Assembly (NCBI RefSeq): GCF_017874215.1
Contig: NZ_JAGGLB010000001.1
Coordinates: 496,001-560,000, forward strand
DNA length: 64,000 bases
From: Paenibacillus eucommiae
GTDB lineage: Bacteria; Bacillota; Bacilli; Paenibacillales; NBRC-103111
Direction: 5' to 3'
Every line of letters begins with the position of its first letter. The first letter of the stretch is position 1. A program made the position numbers and the translations under genes. This document shows positions 43,627 to 53,667 of the stretch, one piece after another. The notes beneath the pieces were generated by a model. It worked only from the letters and a program-made list of their open reading frames with translations, had not been told where the DNA came from and did no database searches.

Positions 43627-45174
43627 ATGGGATCACAGACTACCATGTATATTTCTCTTGTCGCAGTATCAGGTGTTCTCAGCATTTTTCTCGGCTTTTA
43701 TGCTTATTTCCGAAGAAAGGAAATATCAGGGGCCCGCACTTTTATTATCTATATTGCGGCGCAGGTCACTTATATTTTTGCTTTTGCCTTCGAGCTTTCA
43801 AGCGACTCGCTTGAAGAAATCAAAAGATGGACCGTTATAGAATATATTGGCATCTCGTTCGCTCCTGTACTGGGGTTGAAGGTCATCCTGCGATATATCG
43901 ATAAGCCGGTTTCACGGACGGTTTCCACCCTCCTCTTCGTCATCCCCACGATTACGATGATTATGGTGTCCACGAATGAATTCCATCATCTGTTCTATAA
44001 GTCCATGGCATTAAGGGAAAACACGGAGCTGCCCTTAACCGAAATGGTCATCGGAGAATGGTACATTGTTCACGGTGCTTTCACGTTCAGTTGTTTGCTG
44101 GCAGGCGTAGTCCTGCTGTCCAGACAATGGAAGAAGACCAAGAGAGCCTACCGCAAACAATTGATAACGCTCATCTGTGGGCAATTTCTTCCCATGATTT
44201 CGGCTTTTATTTATTTGGTGGGTTTGACCCCAGGTGGAATAGATCCGGTTCCTTTCGTCATGAGTATTACCTCCACGATGTATGTTTGGGCGATTGTAAC
44301 GACACGAATGCTGACTATTGTGCCTATCGCCAAGGAAAGTATATTTGAAAGCATGAGGGAAGGCGTTATCGTCCTCGATTCAGCGGATCGGCTTATCGAT
44401 TTCAATGGAGCGGTAAGCAGGATGCTTCCTGGCCTGGATATCAGGATGATCGGCAAGAAGCTGGACGAAGTATGGAAGCAGCTTATAGGATCGCCTTTTC
44501 CTGTAATTGAACGCTTAGACGGAACACATGAAGAAATGATTGGGACTGCAGACGGCGCAGCAGCTTACTATCAGATCCGTTCCTCCCTTGTAAAGAGCAG
44601 AAGCGGCGAGCCAGCTGGTAGCCTCCTTATGCTAATTGATGTGACGGAGCAAAAACAGCTCCAGGATCAACTGAAGGAGCTAGCCTATTACGATGGACTT
44701 ACCAAGATTTATAACAGGACCCAATTCATTCATCGTAGCAAAGAGCTGTTACAAGAAGCCCATCTCCGGAATGACCTTGTCTCATTTATTTTGTTCGATA
44801 TTGATCATTTTAAGAGCGTCAACGATACCTATGGTCACGAAACCGGAGATCAGGTGATCATTCATGTGGTATCTATTTGTCAACAGGTTATTACACCTGA
44901 CATTTTGTTCGCCCGCTACGGCGGTGAAGAATTTGTCCTTGCCCTACCCTCTACCACGCTAAATGAAGCAGGAAAGTTTGCAGAGATTATCCGCACAAAG
45001 CTGGAAAACACTCCCTTGATTACACGGCATGGACCCATCACAGTGACATCCAGCTTCGGCATTGCCCAATCCAAAGAAGACAGCGATACGCTCGAATCGT
45101 TGCTTAGGGATGCTGACGCAGCCTTGTATGAGGCCAAGAAAGAAGGCCGCAATAGCGTCCGCTTGTTTAAGTAA
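43627..45174 (+). CDS. Diguanylate cyclase with 7TM sensor, PAS-like and GGDEF domains
   Basis: A 515-residue membrane protein. About seven hydrophobic helices fill residues 5-235, the pattern of the HisKA-7TM sensor module. A PAS-like domain spans 240-345 (SMREGVIVLDSADRLIDFNGAVSRML, LLMLIDVTEQKQLQDQL). The GGDEF domain follows: YYDGLTKIYNRTQFI, ILFDIDHFKSVNDTYGHETGD, and the active-site motif GGEEF at 432-436. The product-inhibition I-site RxxD is absent (ITPD at that position), so feedback control may be missing. Makes c-di-GMP, signal unknown. Start preceded by GGAGAC. Confidence 0.92.
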   Translation: MGSQTTMYISLVAVSGVLSIFLGFYAYFRRKEISGARTFIIYIAAQVTYIFAFAFELSSDSLEEIKRWTVIEYIGISFAPVLGLKVILRYIDKPVSRTVSTLLFVIPTITMIMVSTNEFHHLFYKSMALRENTELPLTEMVIGEWYIVHGAFTFSCLLAGVVLLSRQWKKTKRAYRKQLITLICGQFLPMISAFIYLVGLTPGGIDPVPFVMSITSTMYVWAIVTTRMLTIVPIAKESIFESMREGVIVLDSADRLIDFNGAVSRMLPGLDIRMIGKKLDEVWKQLIGSPFPVIERLDGTHEEMIGTADGAAAYYQIRSSLVKSRSGEPAGSLLMLIDVTEQKQLQDQLKELAYYDGLTKIYNRTQFIHRSKELLQEAHLRNDLVSFILFDIDHFKSVNDTYGHETGDQVIIHVVSICQQVITPDILFARYGGEEFVLALPSTTLNEAGKFAEIIRTKLENTPLITRHGPITVTSSFGIAQSKEDSDTLESLLRDADAALYEAKKEGRNSVRLFK

Positions 45175-45246
45175 GAGGAGAACACCTCTATTTTCCATAT
45201 AGCTATTTCCATATGGCTCTTTCCATATAGAGGTGGTTCTCCTCTT
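45173..45246 (+). terminator. Large hairpin after the GGDEF gene
   Basis: AAGAGGAGAAC-ACCTCTAT pairs with ATAGAGGT-GGTTCTCCTCTT. The loop holds three copies of TTTCCATAT. The stem overlaps the stop codon of the cyclase gene. The T tail is modest (TTCACATTT), so it may act as a terminator or an mRNA stabiliser. Confidence 0.6.
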
Positions 45247-45324
45247 CACATTTAACACGATGGATAAAACGATTTTTCACTTCATCACTGTTATTATTAG
45301 TAAATATTACTATTTAAATACAAC

Positions 45325-45366
45325 AAAAAACTACCCACCCTATGATAAAACACAGGGCAGGCAGTT
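45325..45366 (-). terminator. Rho-independent terminator of the 2299-residue SLH protein gene
   Basis: On the minus strand AACTGCCTGCCCT pairs imperfectly with AGGGTGGGTAGTT around a loop and is followed by six T, about 20 bp past the stop at 45386. Confidence 0.82.
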
Positions 45367-45385
45367 AGTCACCTTCTTGCTGTTA

Positions 45386-48300
45386 TTAATGAGATACTAA
45401 CGCTTCTCCACCTTCTTCACGAACCGTAGAGCTGTGGTCCCGTGATGCTTCCTCCATCTCATGGAAAGCCCAATGCTTCTCATTCAGATCCGGCCAGCTT
45501 GGTGCTGTTATATTGTAGAGCGGTCCTCTGTGGAACAAACGATTCAGAATCGTTACGACTTCCGCACGGGTTATTTCTTTTTCCGGCTGGAATGTTCCGT
45601 CTGGATAACCTGATATTAGTCCTGCCGCTTGTACGGCTGCAATCATCTGGCTCGCCCAGTGTCCAGTACCCACATCAGTGAAGCTTGCATGATTCGTCTT
45701 GCTTAACGCCAAGTAATTGAAAACAATAGCTGACATTTCAGCACGGGTAATGGTGCCGCCCGGCTGGAAATTTCCATCTGGATAGCCGCTCATCAAGCCA
45801 GCAGCTTTCGCCAGTTTGATCGCTTGCGCTGCCCAATGGTTATCCTTCACATCAGTGAAGCCGTCTTTGGCCGTTGCATCTTTGGCCGCTCCAAGATTGA
45901 TCAGCATGGTAGCTATTTCTGCACGACTTGCACTTCCATCAGGACGGATCAGACCATCCGGATAGCCATTAATGTAATGGATGTGGGTTTGAGCTTCTTT
46001 CACCTTGTGTATAATCGTGAAGGTGCTGAGCTTGCTGAACTTGTCTACTTCTATTTGCAGTCCAAGGGTATTGTCAGCTAAAGTAACCACTTTCCCAGTG
46101 ACGACTTCGTTGTTTCCATCGCCATGCTCGACGAATACCGCCAGATTTTTCAGGAACGCTTCACGTTCTTGAGGATCGCTTGGCAATTTCACATCTTTTA
46201 ATGGCAGAGTCAAAATTGCACTTCGATTCGTTAAGTTCGTGTCTACTGTTAGTGGACGAGCCACCGCTTCGATTTTATCTTTGCCTGCGAATTGACGAAC
46301 TTTAGCGTCCTGCTGCGCTCTTTCTTCCACTTTCTTGCGCTCATCACCATTTTTGACTGGCACAAGGCGGAAGTAGAAGGATTCAGTTAATCCTTTAAGC
46401 GATTCCGCAGGTACACGGATGCTTGCATTCGCTGTGCTCAGCTCCCAGTCAATCGCATTTTTCTGCAGGACAGCCAGTGCATCCTGAGGCACATCAACTT
46501 TTACTTCACTTACTTTGTCGGCTGGATCCGGAATTACGATACGGGCCAGATGTTCGCCGTTCTGTATAGCTTTATCTGCAGCTTCCTGCGCTTTTTCTTT
46601 GTTCAAGATCGCGTGATCGATGATTCGGCCATCGCTATAAGTGGTGCGTTCAATGTCCAGTTTCGTAACAGCAGCAGGCTTATCCCCACCGCTTTCGATA
46701 TCAACTGTAATCTTTTCCTTCTTGGTAGAAGCTTCCGCTCCTCCGCTGCCGATACCCGAACCCGGACCTGGGTTTACATTTCCACCATCGCCACCGTTAC
46801 TTACTGCAATAAGAGCGTCTCTTGCCGCAATCAACGCATCCAATGCTGCACTTACCTGTGCTTCTGTCGCATTCGGATCAGCCAGTACTGCAGTCGCATT
46901 TGTTAATGCAGTTTGCAGTGCTGCCCAGCTAGCTGGAGTGAAATTTCGTTCTACTAAACCTTCTGCCAAAATGCGGTTTTTTGCTTCCTGCAGAGGCGCC
47001 TTATCGATAAATTGCAAGCCTGCTCTTGCAGCAGCCACAGCTGCCTTAGCAGCATCTACTTCTGCTTGGGTCACTTCTATATTAGGATTAGTAGCATTCG
47101 CCAATACTGTATTCGCTTTTGCTAATGCATCCTGTAAAGTCTGCCAGCTTGCAGCCGTGTACGGTCCTGGTGTTGAGGCCGCATTAGCCGCTGTTAGAGT
47201 GTTATCAGCCAATGTTCTCTCAGCTTTTAACGGACGTAAATCTATCAGACCCAGCTCTGCAAGTTCCAATGCGGACAATGCTGCACCATAAGTGACAGCT
47301 GGATTTTGCGGAATATCGCCATATACAGCCTGAGCTACCCCGTATGTCGCCGCCAGAACACTCCAGCTGCGTGCGGTATAATCAGGTTCATTGAGATTTC
47401 CTGTTCCAGGTGCTGTTTTTGCTGCGATATCATCAATTTTGTTCTTAAGTGGAGGCTTGGTAGAATCCAGCTCTCCCCATGCAGTCAACAGATAATCCAG
47501 AGCATCATCAATTTGGTATTGGGTAGCCTGCGGATTATTTAATACCGACTGCGCTGCGTTTAATGCATCTTGCAATGCATTCCATGTCGCTGTTGTGTAC
47601 CTGCCATCATTATTATTCAAGGAAGCTATTGAGCCTGTTTTGGCCTTAAGCACATCCTTGTGCGTCTTAGCAAATGTAAAGTAGCTGCCATTAGCCAGCA
47701 CACTGCTGTCGATATTTACTTCACCATCAGCATTTAGATCAAAGAACTGTGGAGCTGAGAAACTGGCATCCGTGCCCACCAACAAGTAGTACTGCTCCAG
47801 TAAGGAGTTATTTGCAGCATCAGCGCCATCCAGCTTCAATGTCACCGTACTATCCTGCCAGTTCGTTTTCTCTACCTTAAACGTACGATCCATTGAATTC
47901 ATATTCAGTCCATAATAAACAGCTTCGGAGACTGTATGAGTGAAAGCCGCGTTTGCTCCATTATCGCTGAATGTAAGGAAGGATAAATTGCTGTCAATTG
48001 TACTCGTATTGTCTTGTACAGACTGGGCAATCACGCCGCCCTGTGCAATTGTAACCAATGCACCCGCATCCTGAGACTTGGATTGCTTCTGCAAAAGAGC
48101 ACTGCCGTCATCCCGGCCAATACCTGTAATACGTTTGCCATAGCCTTGGTTAGCAGCTGTAGTCCACATCGTGCTGATCCCATTGCTGGCTAAGTAATCT
48201 GTCCCGCCATTATTCAAGGTCATGCCGTATTTCAGCGCCAGGTAGCTTTCTACTTTTTGCTGATCCTTCGCTGTCGTACTATTCGGGAATAGAATAACTT

Positions 48301-51300
48301 CCGCAATTTCTCCTTTATAATGATCCCAATTCATAGAGTTTCCGCCACCAAAGGTGCCGCCAATCACTGGCGTAAAGTTGATTTGGCCAAATGCGTTGTT
48401 CTTTTGAACGGTCTGTCCTGCTCCGTTTAGCCGGCCCAGAGGCGAGGCGGAATTGCTGCTGTCGAATCCGGCCAAGTTATACTTGGATGCCCCATTAAAG
48501 GCGAAACCATGGTAAGTAGAGTTCGCTCCATTACCCGTCCAAAGCTTCCCGGCCCACTGTGAGAACAACGCTGTTCCATAATTGCTTGCCGGTTGTGCAG
48601 AGCCTACGACTGTACCAGCCCGCTGCTTAAATACAGCATATCCGCTTTTGTAAGTAATCGCTGTATTGCCCTTCAAGTATTCGTTCGGGTTCTGGGTATT
48701 GCTGCTTGTATTCTCAAAAGTAATTGCAGGATTAAAGTTGGCATTGCCCTGCTTGTAGTCCGGTGTTCCATGGACTGTAAAAACATTTTTGCCTGTCTGA
48801 TCAGCCCAACCGGTCAAAACTCCCGAGTCGGCAGTCGCACCGCCATCTCCCTTCAACCACAGTGATGCGCCACTGACGCCTCCCGGATTGACTGTAGCGG
48901 ATGTCGAAAGCAGCCCAAGTCTTGCCACTTCCAGCGCAGCTAGTGCTGCATCAATTTCAGCTTGTGTGGAAGCAGGGTTGCTTAATACAGTATTCGCGTT
49001 GTTCAACGCATTTTGCATAGCCAGCCAGCTGGTAGCTGTGTAATCAGCCGGATTTAGTTCTGCAACTGCAGCAACCTTCTCTTGTAAAACATCCCTATTC
49101 ACATGGGCGAATGAGAAGTACTCCCCATCTCCCAAATTCACTGTATTAATCGTTACTTTACCATCTGCATCAAGCGGAATAAATGCCGCTGGAGCATTCT
49201 TAAATGTAGGTTCGCTGCCAATGACGAGATAAGTGAGATCGGATTGTCCTCCATTACCCAATTGTAAGGTAATCTCTGTATTAGGCCAATTCGTTTTATC
49301 TGCTTTGAACACACGATCCATAAGCTTCAGATTGTTACCAGCTTGTGGAGTGGAAATGAGTTTGTTGTAATCTGCACTTGCATTATCATCACTGAACGTG
49401 AAGAATGACATATTGCGGGAAACCGAGAATGTATTGTCCTGAGCTGTCGTTTTCACGTCATTTCCCAGTGCAATGGCGACCAATCCGCCGTTCTCCTGAG
49501 ACTTGGATTGCTTTTGATGAAGCGAGCCATTGTCGTCACGGCCAATTCCGGTAATGCGATCGCCGTAGCCGATATTTTTGCCAGCTGTCCACATCTGTGT
49601 GCCATTGGTGAGATTCGTGGCGTCACTAGCGGCATAATTTGTTGCATTTCCATCTTCAGTCTTCAAGGTAAGTCCATATTTCAGTGCCAAGTAACTGTTC
49701 ACTTTAAGACGATCCCAGTTCTCAAGCGCATTTTCATAGATGATTAACTCAGCAACAGGTCCCTGCATTCTGGCATTGCCATCACTGCGGGCGCCGACCA
49801 GCAACTGCCGGGAATCCACATCATCGAAGCCTGGTACCTTACGCTCTCCCAATACGCCATTCGCCCAAGCTTTGCCTACAGGCGCTGATGCCGATAAAAG
49901 GTTCAAACTGTTATCTGAATTCAGCGTCCCATTAGAAAGCGATAGCCCGACCTGTCCATTGGACTTAATAAATTGCGAGAAGGTTCCACCGCTATTTCCT
50001 CTGAAAAGTGAATTCCATGTGCCACTGTTCTTTGGAGCTGCTAATGCAGCATCACCAGTCATATTGCTATGCTTGCCTACGGCAAAGGCTTCTTTAATGG
50101 CTACGCCATATTGGCTTTGCAGCATGCCACCGCTAAATACTACAGCGGGATAGAAGTTGGCGCCATCAGGATCAACAACAAGTTTATTAGCGGTTTCCAA
50201 GGTAAACACATGGTTGCCAGTCTTATCCGCCCAGCCACTCAGTTGTCCTTGTCCTGTAGCTGTTGCTCCATCGTCAGCTTTCAACCATACTGCAGCGCCA
50301 GTTACACCACCGGGAGCTCCGGAGATTGCATCAGCTAGCAGCTTTACATGCATAAAGTCACTATCTGTTTGACCTTGGGCATTCACAATAGTTGCCGTGA
50401 TTTTCCGTAAGTTATTCGACTCGTTTATCGGCTTCGGCAGCGGTGAATTCTCGTAGGTCACGAGCTTCGCAATGTCTGCTACAACAGCAGCCGTCACATC
50501 ATTGTTGAGTACCCTGACATTGTCGATAAATAACGCTGCACCAAGTGCATATCCACCTGACTGGTCATAAGATCCGGCTACAAAGCGGAAGCGGTAAGTG
50601 CCATCAGCCGGAATTTCCCCAGAAGCCTTCGTCCAGGCTTGTGTTCCGCCACGGCCATACATCAATTCGGTATGGTTGCCATTTACATCTACCAGATAGC
50701 CGTAAATTTCATAGTTATCCGCACCGCCCTGCGCTTTCCAGTCAAACGCCAGCTGTTCTCCTTGCTTGGCCGTAAACGGACTGCTGATCGCCTCCGGACC
50801 GAAGATAGAACCATAGGCGTTATTTTTGTTCGATCCGCTTTTCAGACTGATCGATTTGGACTCAAGCTTAAGCGCACCAGCATCAATACCGGATACGAAG
50901 CTGCCTGAGGTAGTACCCACTCTTTCTTGGCCTTCATTCAGCCCATATGCACCACTGTATTTAATATCCGTAGGGAAAGAATAATTGTAAGTCGTACCTG
51001 CAACGGTATAAGTTCCGCTCACCGTATACGGCTTGCTGCTTCCCGTAACTGTAACAGTCTTGCCTTGTGTTTTTGGCGCTAACGCAGCTCCCAAGGTTAC
51101 GGCCTTGTTATTGATCGTCCAGCCGGTTGTGCCGGATGAGAAATCACCATTGTTCAACGGTGTCGCAAAGTCAATTTGCAAATCCTTGCCAACGCCGTTC
51201 TTCGTTTTATTGATGGAGCCAATCTGCTTGGCAGCTGTTCCATCGGCCAAGTAAACCTTGTCGCCGACGATTGATACTGCTCCCGCTGGTGCAGTCAAAG

Positions 51301-52285
51301 CAGCCGGGCTTTGTACAAGCGACAGCTTCTCGCTTGTTGTGCTTCCTTTTTTGCTTGGATCGTTTCCATTTTCAATAGCAAATGTTAAATTACCATCGGA
51401 ATAAGTGCCTCCACCCGTAATGGTAGTGTTAGGTGCTAATCTGACCTCTCCGTCCCCTTGACGGTATTCCCTGGTCACAGGCTCCATTAGTTTCAAATCT
51501 GGATCTCCCGTATTCATAGCGACCTGAACTTGCTGCTGTGAAATCGGACCATTCCAAACTTTGACTGAATACACTTTACCGCCCGTAGCAGCCTCAGCTC
51601 CGGCTGAAGCAGTGTCGTCAAAAAAGAAGCCAAAACGGGGCTTGCCATCCTTAAGAGCAGGGACAGCTTGATTGCCAGAATCCGTTACATTGATCTCTTC
51701 TTTAAGTTCTCCATTAACGACCACATACGCAATAAACTTTTTATCAGCTGAATTTCTGGTCGCAACAATATCCACGATGTCTCCATCATGAATGGTTGTA
51801 CTTCCTGTAGCACCTTGATTATAAAACTTTAATTTTCCATTAAGAAAATAAAAACCTGTATCAGCTGTTTTATCCTTGTAATCCATGATTTTGGTGTAGC
51901 CAGTTGAAATTGAATCATAAGAAAAACGTACACCAATGGAATAATTCGTGCTGATATCCGAATTCACGTCAACTGTGAACCCGCCGCCTCTCGGCTTTGC
52001 TGTATCCCATTGCCAGTATGTTGCTCCTGTGGAAGTGGCACCAAAGCTTTGATTGTCGTTGCCATGTGTAGTTGTGGCTTCTACTTCTGTAAGCACAGAC
52101 CCACCACGAGCATCCGTAAAACCAAGTCCACCCGTGTTGTCAAAGTCATAACTTGCGATTAAACTCAAGGCATCTGCCGCAGCCGCTTTTCGTGGTGCCA
52201 CCATGTTGGTAAAACTCCCCAGCACCAATGCCACAACAAGAATTACAGCAAGTTTCTGCTTCCAAGCATAATAATGTCTTAACAC
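45386..52285 (-). CDS. Giant S-layer-anchored surface protein with LamG-like and FIVAR-type modules
   Basis: A 2299-residue secreted protein from a GTG at 52285 (GGAGG ten bases upstream). Signal peptide residues 1-38 (ending KAAAADA). A LamG/concanavalin-like domain lies at about 40-250, beta-sandwich modules at 380-600, and two repeats of a GVSGASLWLKGDGG/GWADQTGKNVF-type concanavalin module at about 660-1070 and 1145-1590. FIVAR-type helical repeats (YTATSWLAMQNALNNANTVL, YTAASWQTLQDALAKANTVL, and others) lie around 1090-1145 and 1600-1870. A C-terminal SLH region (about 2130-2290: FTDVKDNHWAAQAIKLAKAAGLMSGYPDG) is split so that one half-repeat starts and another ends it. It is anchored to secondary cell-wall polymer and probably binds or degrades polysaccharide; no catalytic domain is recognised. 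Confidence 0.85.
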   Translation of the reverse strand: MLRHYYAWKQKLAVILVVALVLGSFTNMVAPRKAAAADALSLIASYDFDNTGGLGFTDARGGSVLTEVEATTTHGNDNQSFGATSTGATYWQWDTAKPRGGGFTVDVNSDISTNYSIGVRFSYDSISTGYTKIMDYKDKTADTGFYFLNGKLKFYNQGATGSTTIHDGDIVDIVATRNSADKKFIAYVVVNGELKEEINVTDSGNQAVPALKDGKPRFGFFFDDTASAGAEAATGGKVYSVKVWNGPISQQQVQVAMNTGDPDLKLMEPVTREYRQGDGEVRLAPNTTITGGGTYSDGNLTFAIENGNDPSKKGSTTSEKLSLVQSPAALTAPAGAVSIVGDKVYLADGTAAKQIGSINKTKNGVGKDLQIDFATPLNNGDFSSGTTGWTINNKAVTLGAALAPKTQGKTVTVTGSSKPYTVSGTYTVAGTTYNYSFPTDIKYSGAYGLNEGQERVGTTSGSFVSGIDAGALKLESKSISLKSGSNKNNAYGSIFGPEAISSPFTAKQGEQLAFDWKAQGGADNYEIYGYLVDVNGNHTELMYGRGGTQAWTKASGEIPADGTYRFRFVAGSYDQSGGYALGAALFIDNVRVLNNDVTAAVVADIAKLVTYENSPLPKPINESNNLRKITATIVNAQGQTDSDFMHVKLLADAISGAPGGVTGAAVWLKADDGATATGQGQLSGWADKTGNHVFTLETANKLVVDPDGANFYPAVVFSGGMLQSQYGVAIKEAFAVGKHSNMTGDAALAAPKNSGTWNSLFRGNSGGTFSQFIKSNGQVGLSLSNGTLNSDNSLNLLSASAPVGKAWANGVLGERKVPGFDDVDSRQLLVGARSDGNARMQGPVAELIIYENALENWDRLKVNSYLALKYGLTLKTEDGNATNYAASDATNLTNGTQMWTAGKNIGYGDRITGIGRDDNGSLHQKQSKSQENGGLVAIALGNDVKTTAQDNTFSVSRNMSFFTFSDDNASADYNKLISTPQAGNNLKLMDRVFKADKTNWPNTEITLQLGNGGQSDLTYLVIGSEPTFKNAPAAFIPLDADGKVTINTVNLGDGEYFSFAHVNRDVLQEKVAAVAELNPADYTATSWLAMQNALNNANTVLSNPASTQAEIDAALAALEVARLGLLSTSATVNPGGVSGASLWLKGDGGATADSGVLTGWADQTGKNVFTVHGTPDYKQGNANFNPAITFENTSSNTQNPNEYLKGNTAITYKSGYAVFKQRAGTVVGSAQPASNYGTALFSQWAGKLWTGNGANSTYHGFAFNGASKYNLAGFDSSNSASPLGRLNGAGQTVQKNNAFGQINFTPVIGGTFGGGNSMNWDHYKGEIAEVILFPNSTTAKDQQKVESYLALKYGMTLNNGGTDYLASNGISTMWTTAANQGYGKRITGIGRDDGSALLQKQSKSQDAGALVTIAQGGVIAQSVQDNTSTIDSNLSFLTFSDNGANAAFTHTVSEAVYYGLNMNSMDRTFKVEKTNWQDSTVTLKLDGADAANNSLLEQYYLLVGTDASFSAPQFFDLNADGEVNIDSSVLANGSYFTFAKTHKDVLKAKTGSIASLNNNDGRYTTATWNALQDALNAAQSVLNNPQATQYQIDDALDYLLTAWGELDSTKPPLKNKIDDIAAKTAPGTGNLNEPDYTARSWSVLAATYGVAQAVYGDIPQNPAVTYGAALSALELAELGLIDLRPLKAERTLADNTLTAANAASTPGPYTAASWQTLQDALAKANTVLANATNPNIEVTQAEVDAAKAAVAAARAGLQFIDKAPLQEAKNRILAEGLVERNFTPASWAALQTALTNATAVLADPNATEAQVSAALDALIAARDALIAVSNGGDGGNVNPGPGSGIGSGGAEASTKKEKITVDIESGGDKPAAVTKLDIERTTYSDGRIIDHAILNKEKAQEAADKAIQNGEHLARIVIPDPADKVSEVKVDVPQDALAVLQKNAIDWELSTANASIRVPAESLKGLTESFYFRLVPVKNGDERKKVEERAQQDAKVRQFAGKDKIEAVARPLTVDTNLTNRSAILTLPLKDVKLPSDPQEREAFLKNLAVFVEHGDGNNEVVTGKVVTLADNTLGLQIEVDKFSKLSTFTIIHKVKEAQTHIHYINGYPDGLIRPDGSASRAEIATMLINLGAAKDATAKDGFTDVKDNHWAAQAIKLAKAAGLMSGYPDGNFQPGGTITRAEMSAIVFNYLALSKTNHASFTDVGTGHWASQMIAAVQAAGLISGYPDGTFQPEKEITRAEVVTILNRLFHRGPLYNITAPSWPDLNEKHWAFHEMEEASRDHSSTVREEGGEALVSH

Positions 52286-52530
52286 TACTTCTCATCCTCC
52301 AAATCGTTTTGATGTTTATGCTGCGATTGTCTGCAAATGACTAATGCTTGGTAGTTTCGAACGTGTCTGCATTCAAAACCTCCTATAATAGCATCAAATC
52401 TACCTGCTCCCTTGCAGCATTTGACAGAAATCGACAGCATTCAACTTGCTTTTTATCAGCTACTCGCATTCTAACACTGGCACCTATACCAAACATATAC
52501 AGATCTCTGTTCAGACGAAAATAGAAAATG
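52286..52530. other. Upstream region of the SLH protein gene
   Basis: About 245 bp with the ribosome binding site of the SLH gene and presumably its promoter. A second GGAGG (around 52380, minus strand) is not followed by a plausible frame. No gene recognised. Confidence 0.4.
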
Positions 52531-53090
52531 AGAAAAAGCCTTGTGGCGTCCTTTGAGGAGTGTGTTCGGTGACGTTGGTGCATGGAGGGAGGGAATAGCT
52601 GTGGGCTCCAGCCACTGTTAAAGATTTGTTCCCTTGAATGGTATAGATGAGAGGTAGGAACAAATCTTTAAAGGCGTCCGCTAACGCTCTTCCGCCCACA
52701 GCCATTCCCTCTCTTTAGCTACAATCGTACGAACACCAAGCTCAAACGGACAGCCAGCAAGGGTTTTTCTCTTGATTAAGAGGGGATTTCCTAGCGGGCG
52801 CAGCGCTAGGAATGAAGAGCACGCAGCTGGGAAGGATCTGCTACTTTAACGATGAAAACATCGCCCAAGTGAATCACGCGCTCAAAAGGACTGCCAATAG
52901 GGACTGTTGACAGATTACCTTTTTGACGAAATTGACGTTTGAGAACCCGCATAAACACTGGGTATCTAAAAGGCATTTTTCGTAAAATAGGCTTTTGTCA
53001 ACAGTCCCAATAGAGTTTTTTTCTGAGGAAAGGGATAGTGGTGATAGGGAAATCTGTGCTTCCTTTCTGATTCCCTTGGTGAATGAATAA
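52531..53090. repeat. Dispersed hairpin-rich repeat, copy 2 (with MITE insertion)
   Basis: Same order of conserved blocks as copy 1 at 7331-7800: AGCCTTGTGGCGTCCTTTGAG, the long inverted repeat centred near 52630 (arms AGGGAATAGCTGTGGG and CCCACAGCCATTCCCT), CGGACAGCCAGCAAGG, GGATCTGCTACTTT and AAAGGGATAGTG. It is longer than copy 1 because of a 109-bp insertion (52900-53008) plus its target duplication. Short frames here starting MAVGGRA are spurious. No protein is encoded. Confidence 0.8.
52900..53008. mobile_element. 109-bp MITE-like element with 13-bp terminal inverted repeats
   Basis: The ends are GGGACTGTTGACA (52900-52912) and its exact complement TGTCAACAGTCCC (52996-53008); the inverted similarity continues imperfectly inwards for about 30 bp. 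It is flanked by a 4-bp direct repeat AATA (52896-52899 and 53009-53012). The uninterrupted sequence at the homologous place in copy 1 (CTGCCAGTAGAG, about 7710-7721) serves as empty site. It has no coding capacity, so it must be moved by a transposase elsewhere. Confidence 0.85.
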
Positions 53091-53130
53091 TTTTCATCAT
53101 TTGCCCAGAAGCCAATCAAATTATCCATCA

Positions 53131-53637
53131 CTATCTTTTATTTAAATCCACCGGAGAAGCAACTACCAAAGATTTAGTAATAATATCGTGAAATCCTTGC
53201 TTTTTCCTTGTACATAAAACCATAATATAACCAATGTATAAAGTTGAAAGTCCTGAAATGATTTTCAAAAAATTTCTTCGTAGTGCGTGGCTAAAATTTA
53301 GTCTATTCCCCTCAATATCTGTTACCCTTAATTTAAATAAACGTTTCCCAAAAGTAGCTTGCTGTTTACGACTTTCAAAATAAGAGAAATACAACACATA
53401 AACGATACTGTAACCAACACTTGTGACCATATTGAATGGCCTTGATTCAGTAATATGATCTGGAACAGCACCAAATAATATTAGAATTCCTAGAAAAGCG
53501 ACCATTATTAAAGCGATTACATAGAGAAGTAGAGTATCTACTACTTGAGCGAGCAGCCTTTTTCCAACCAATACATAAGACTGCTTTTCTATGATTTCAG
53601 CATTTCCTAAATGCGGTCCATTTTGTGTGATCTCCAA
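53131..53637 (-). CDS. RDD-family membrane protein
   Basis: A 168-residue protein from a TTG at 53637 (AGGTGG eight bases upstream). The family-defining stretch LVGKRLLAQVVDTLLLYVIALIMV gives the Arg and Asp of the first helix. A second helix pair lies near residues 75-95, and the conserved ATFGKRLFKLRVTDIEG and GFHDIITKSLVV follow. RDD proteins have three helices; some act as ion-coupled transporters, most are of unknown function. It lies 30 bp after the DUF1003 gene, so the two may be co-transcribed. Confidence 0.85.
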   Translation of the reverse strand: MEITQNGPHLGNAEIIEKQSYVLVGKRLLAQVVDTLLLYVIALIMVAFLGILILFGAVPDHITESRPFNMVTSVGYSIVYVLYFSYFESRKQQATFGKRLFKLRVTDIEGNRLNFSHALRRNFLKIISGLSTLYIGYIMVLCTRKKQGFHDIITKSLVVASPVDLNKR

Positions 53638-53667
53638 GTCCCAACCACCTAACTTTTTAGAATCCTG

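Noticed and set aside
46641..47291. 216-residue Ala/Ser-rich plus-strand frame
   Set aside because: Antisense to the FIVAR-type repeats of the SLH protein; composition mirrors that gene.
52874..53131. 85-residue minus-strand frame across the MITE insertion
   Set aside because: It runs through the MITE and repeat sequence, so it is an accident of the insertion; no family resemblance.
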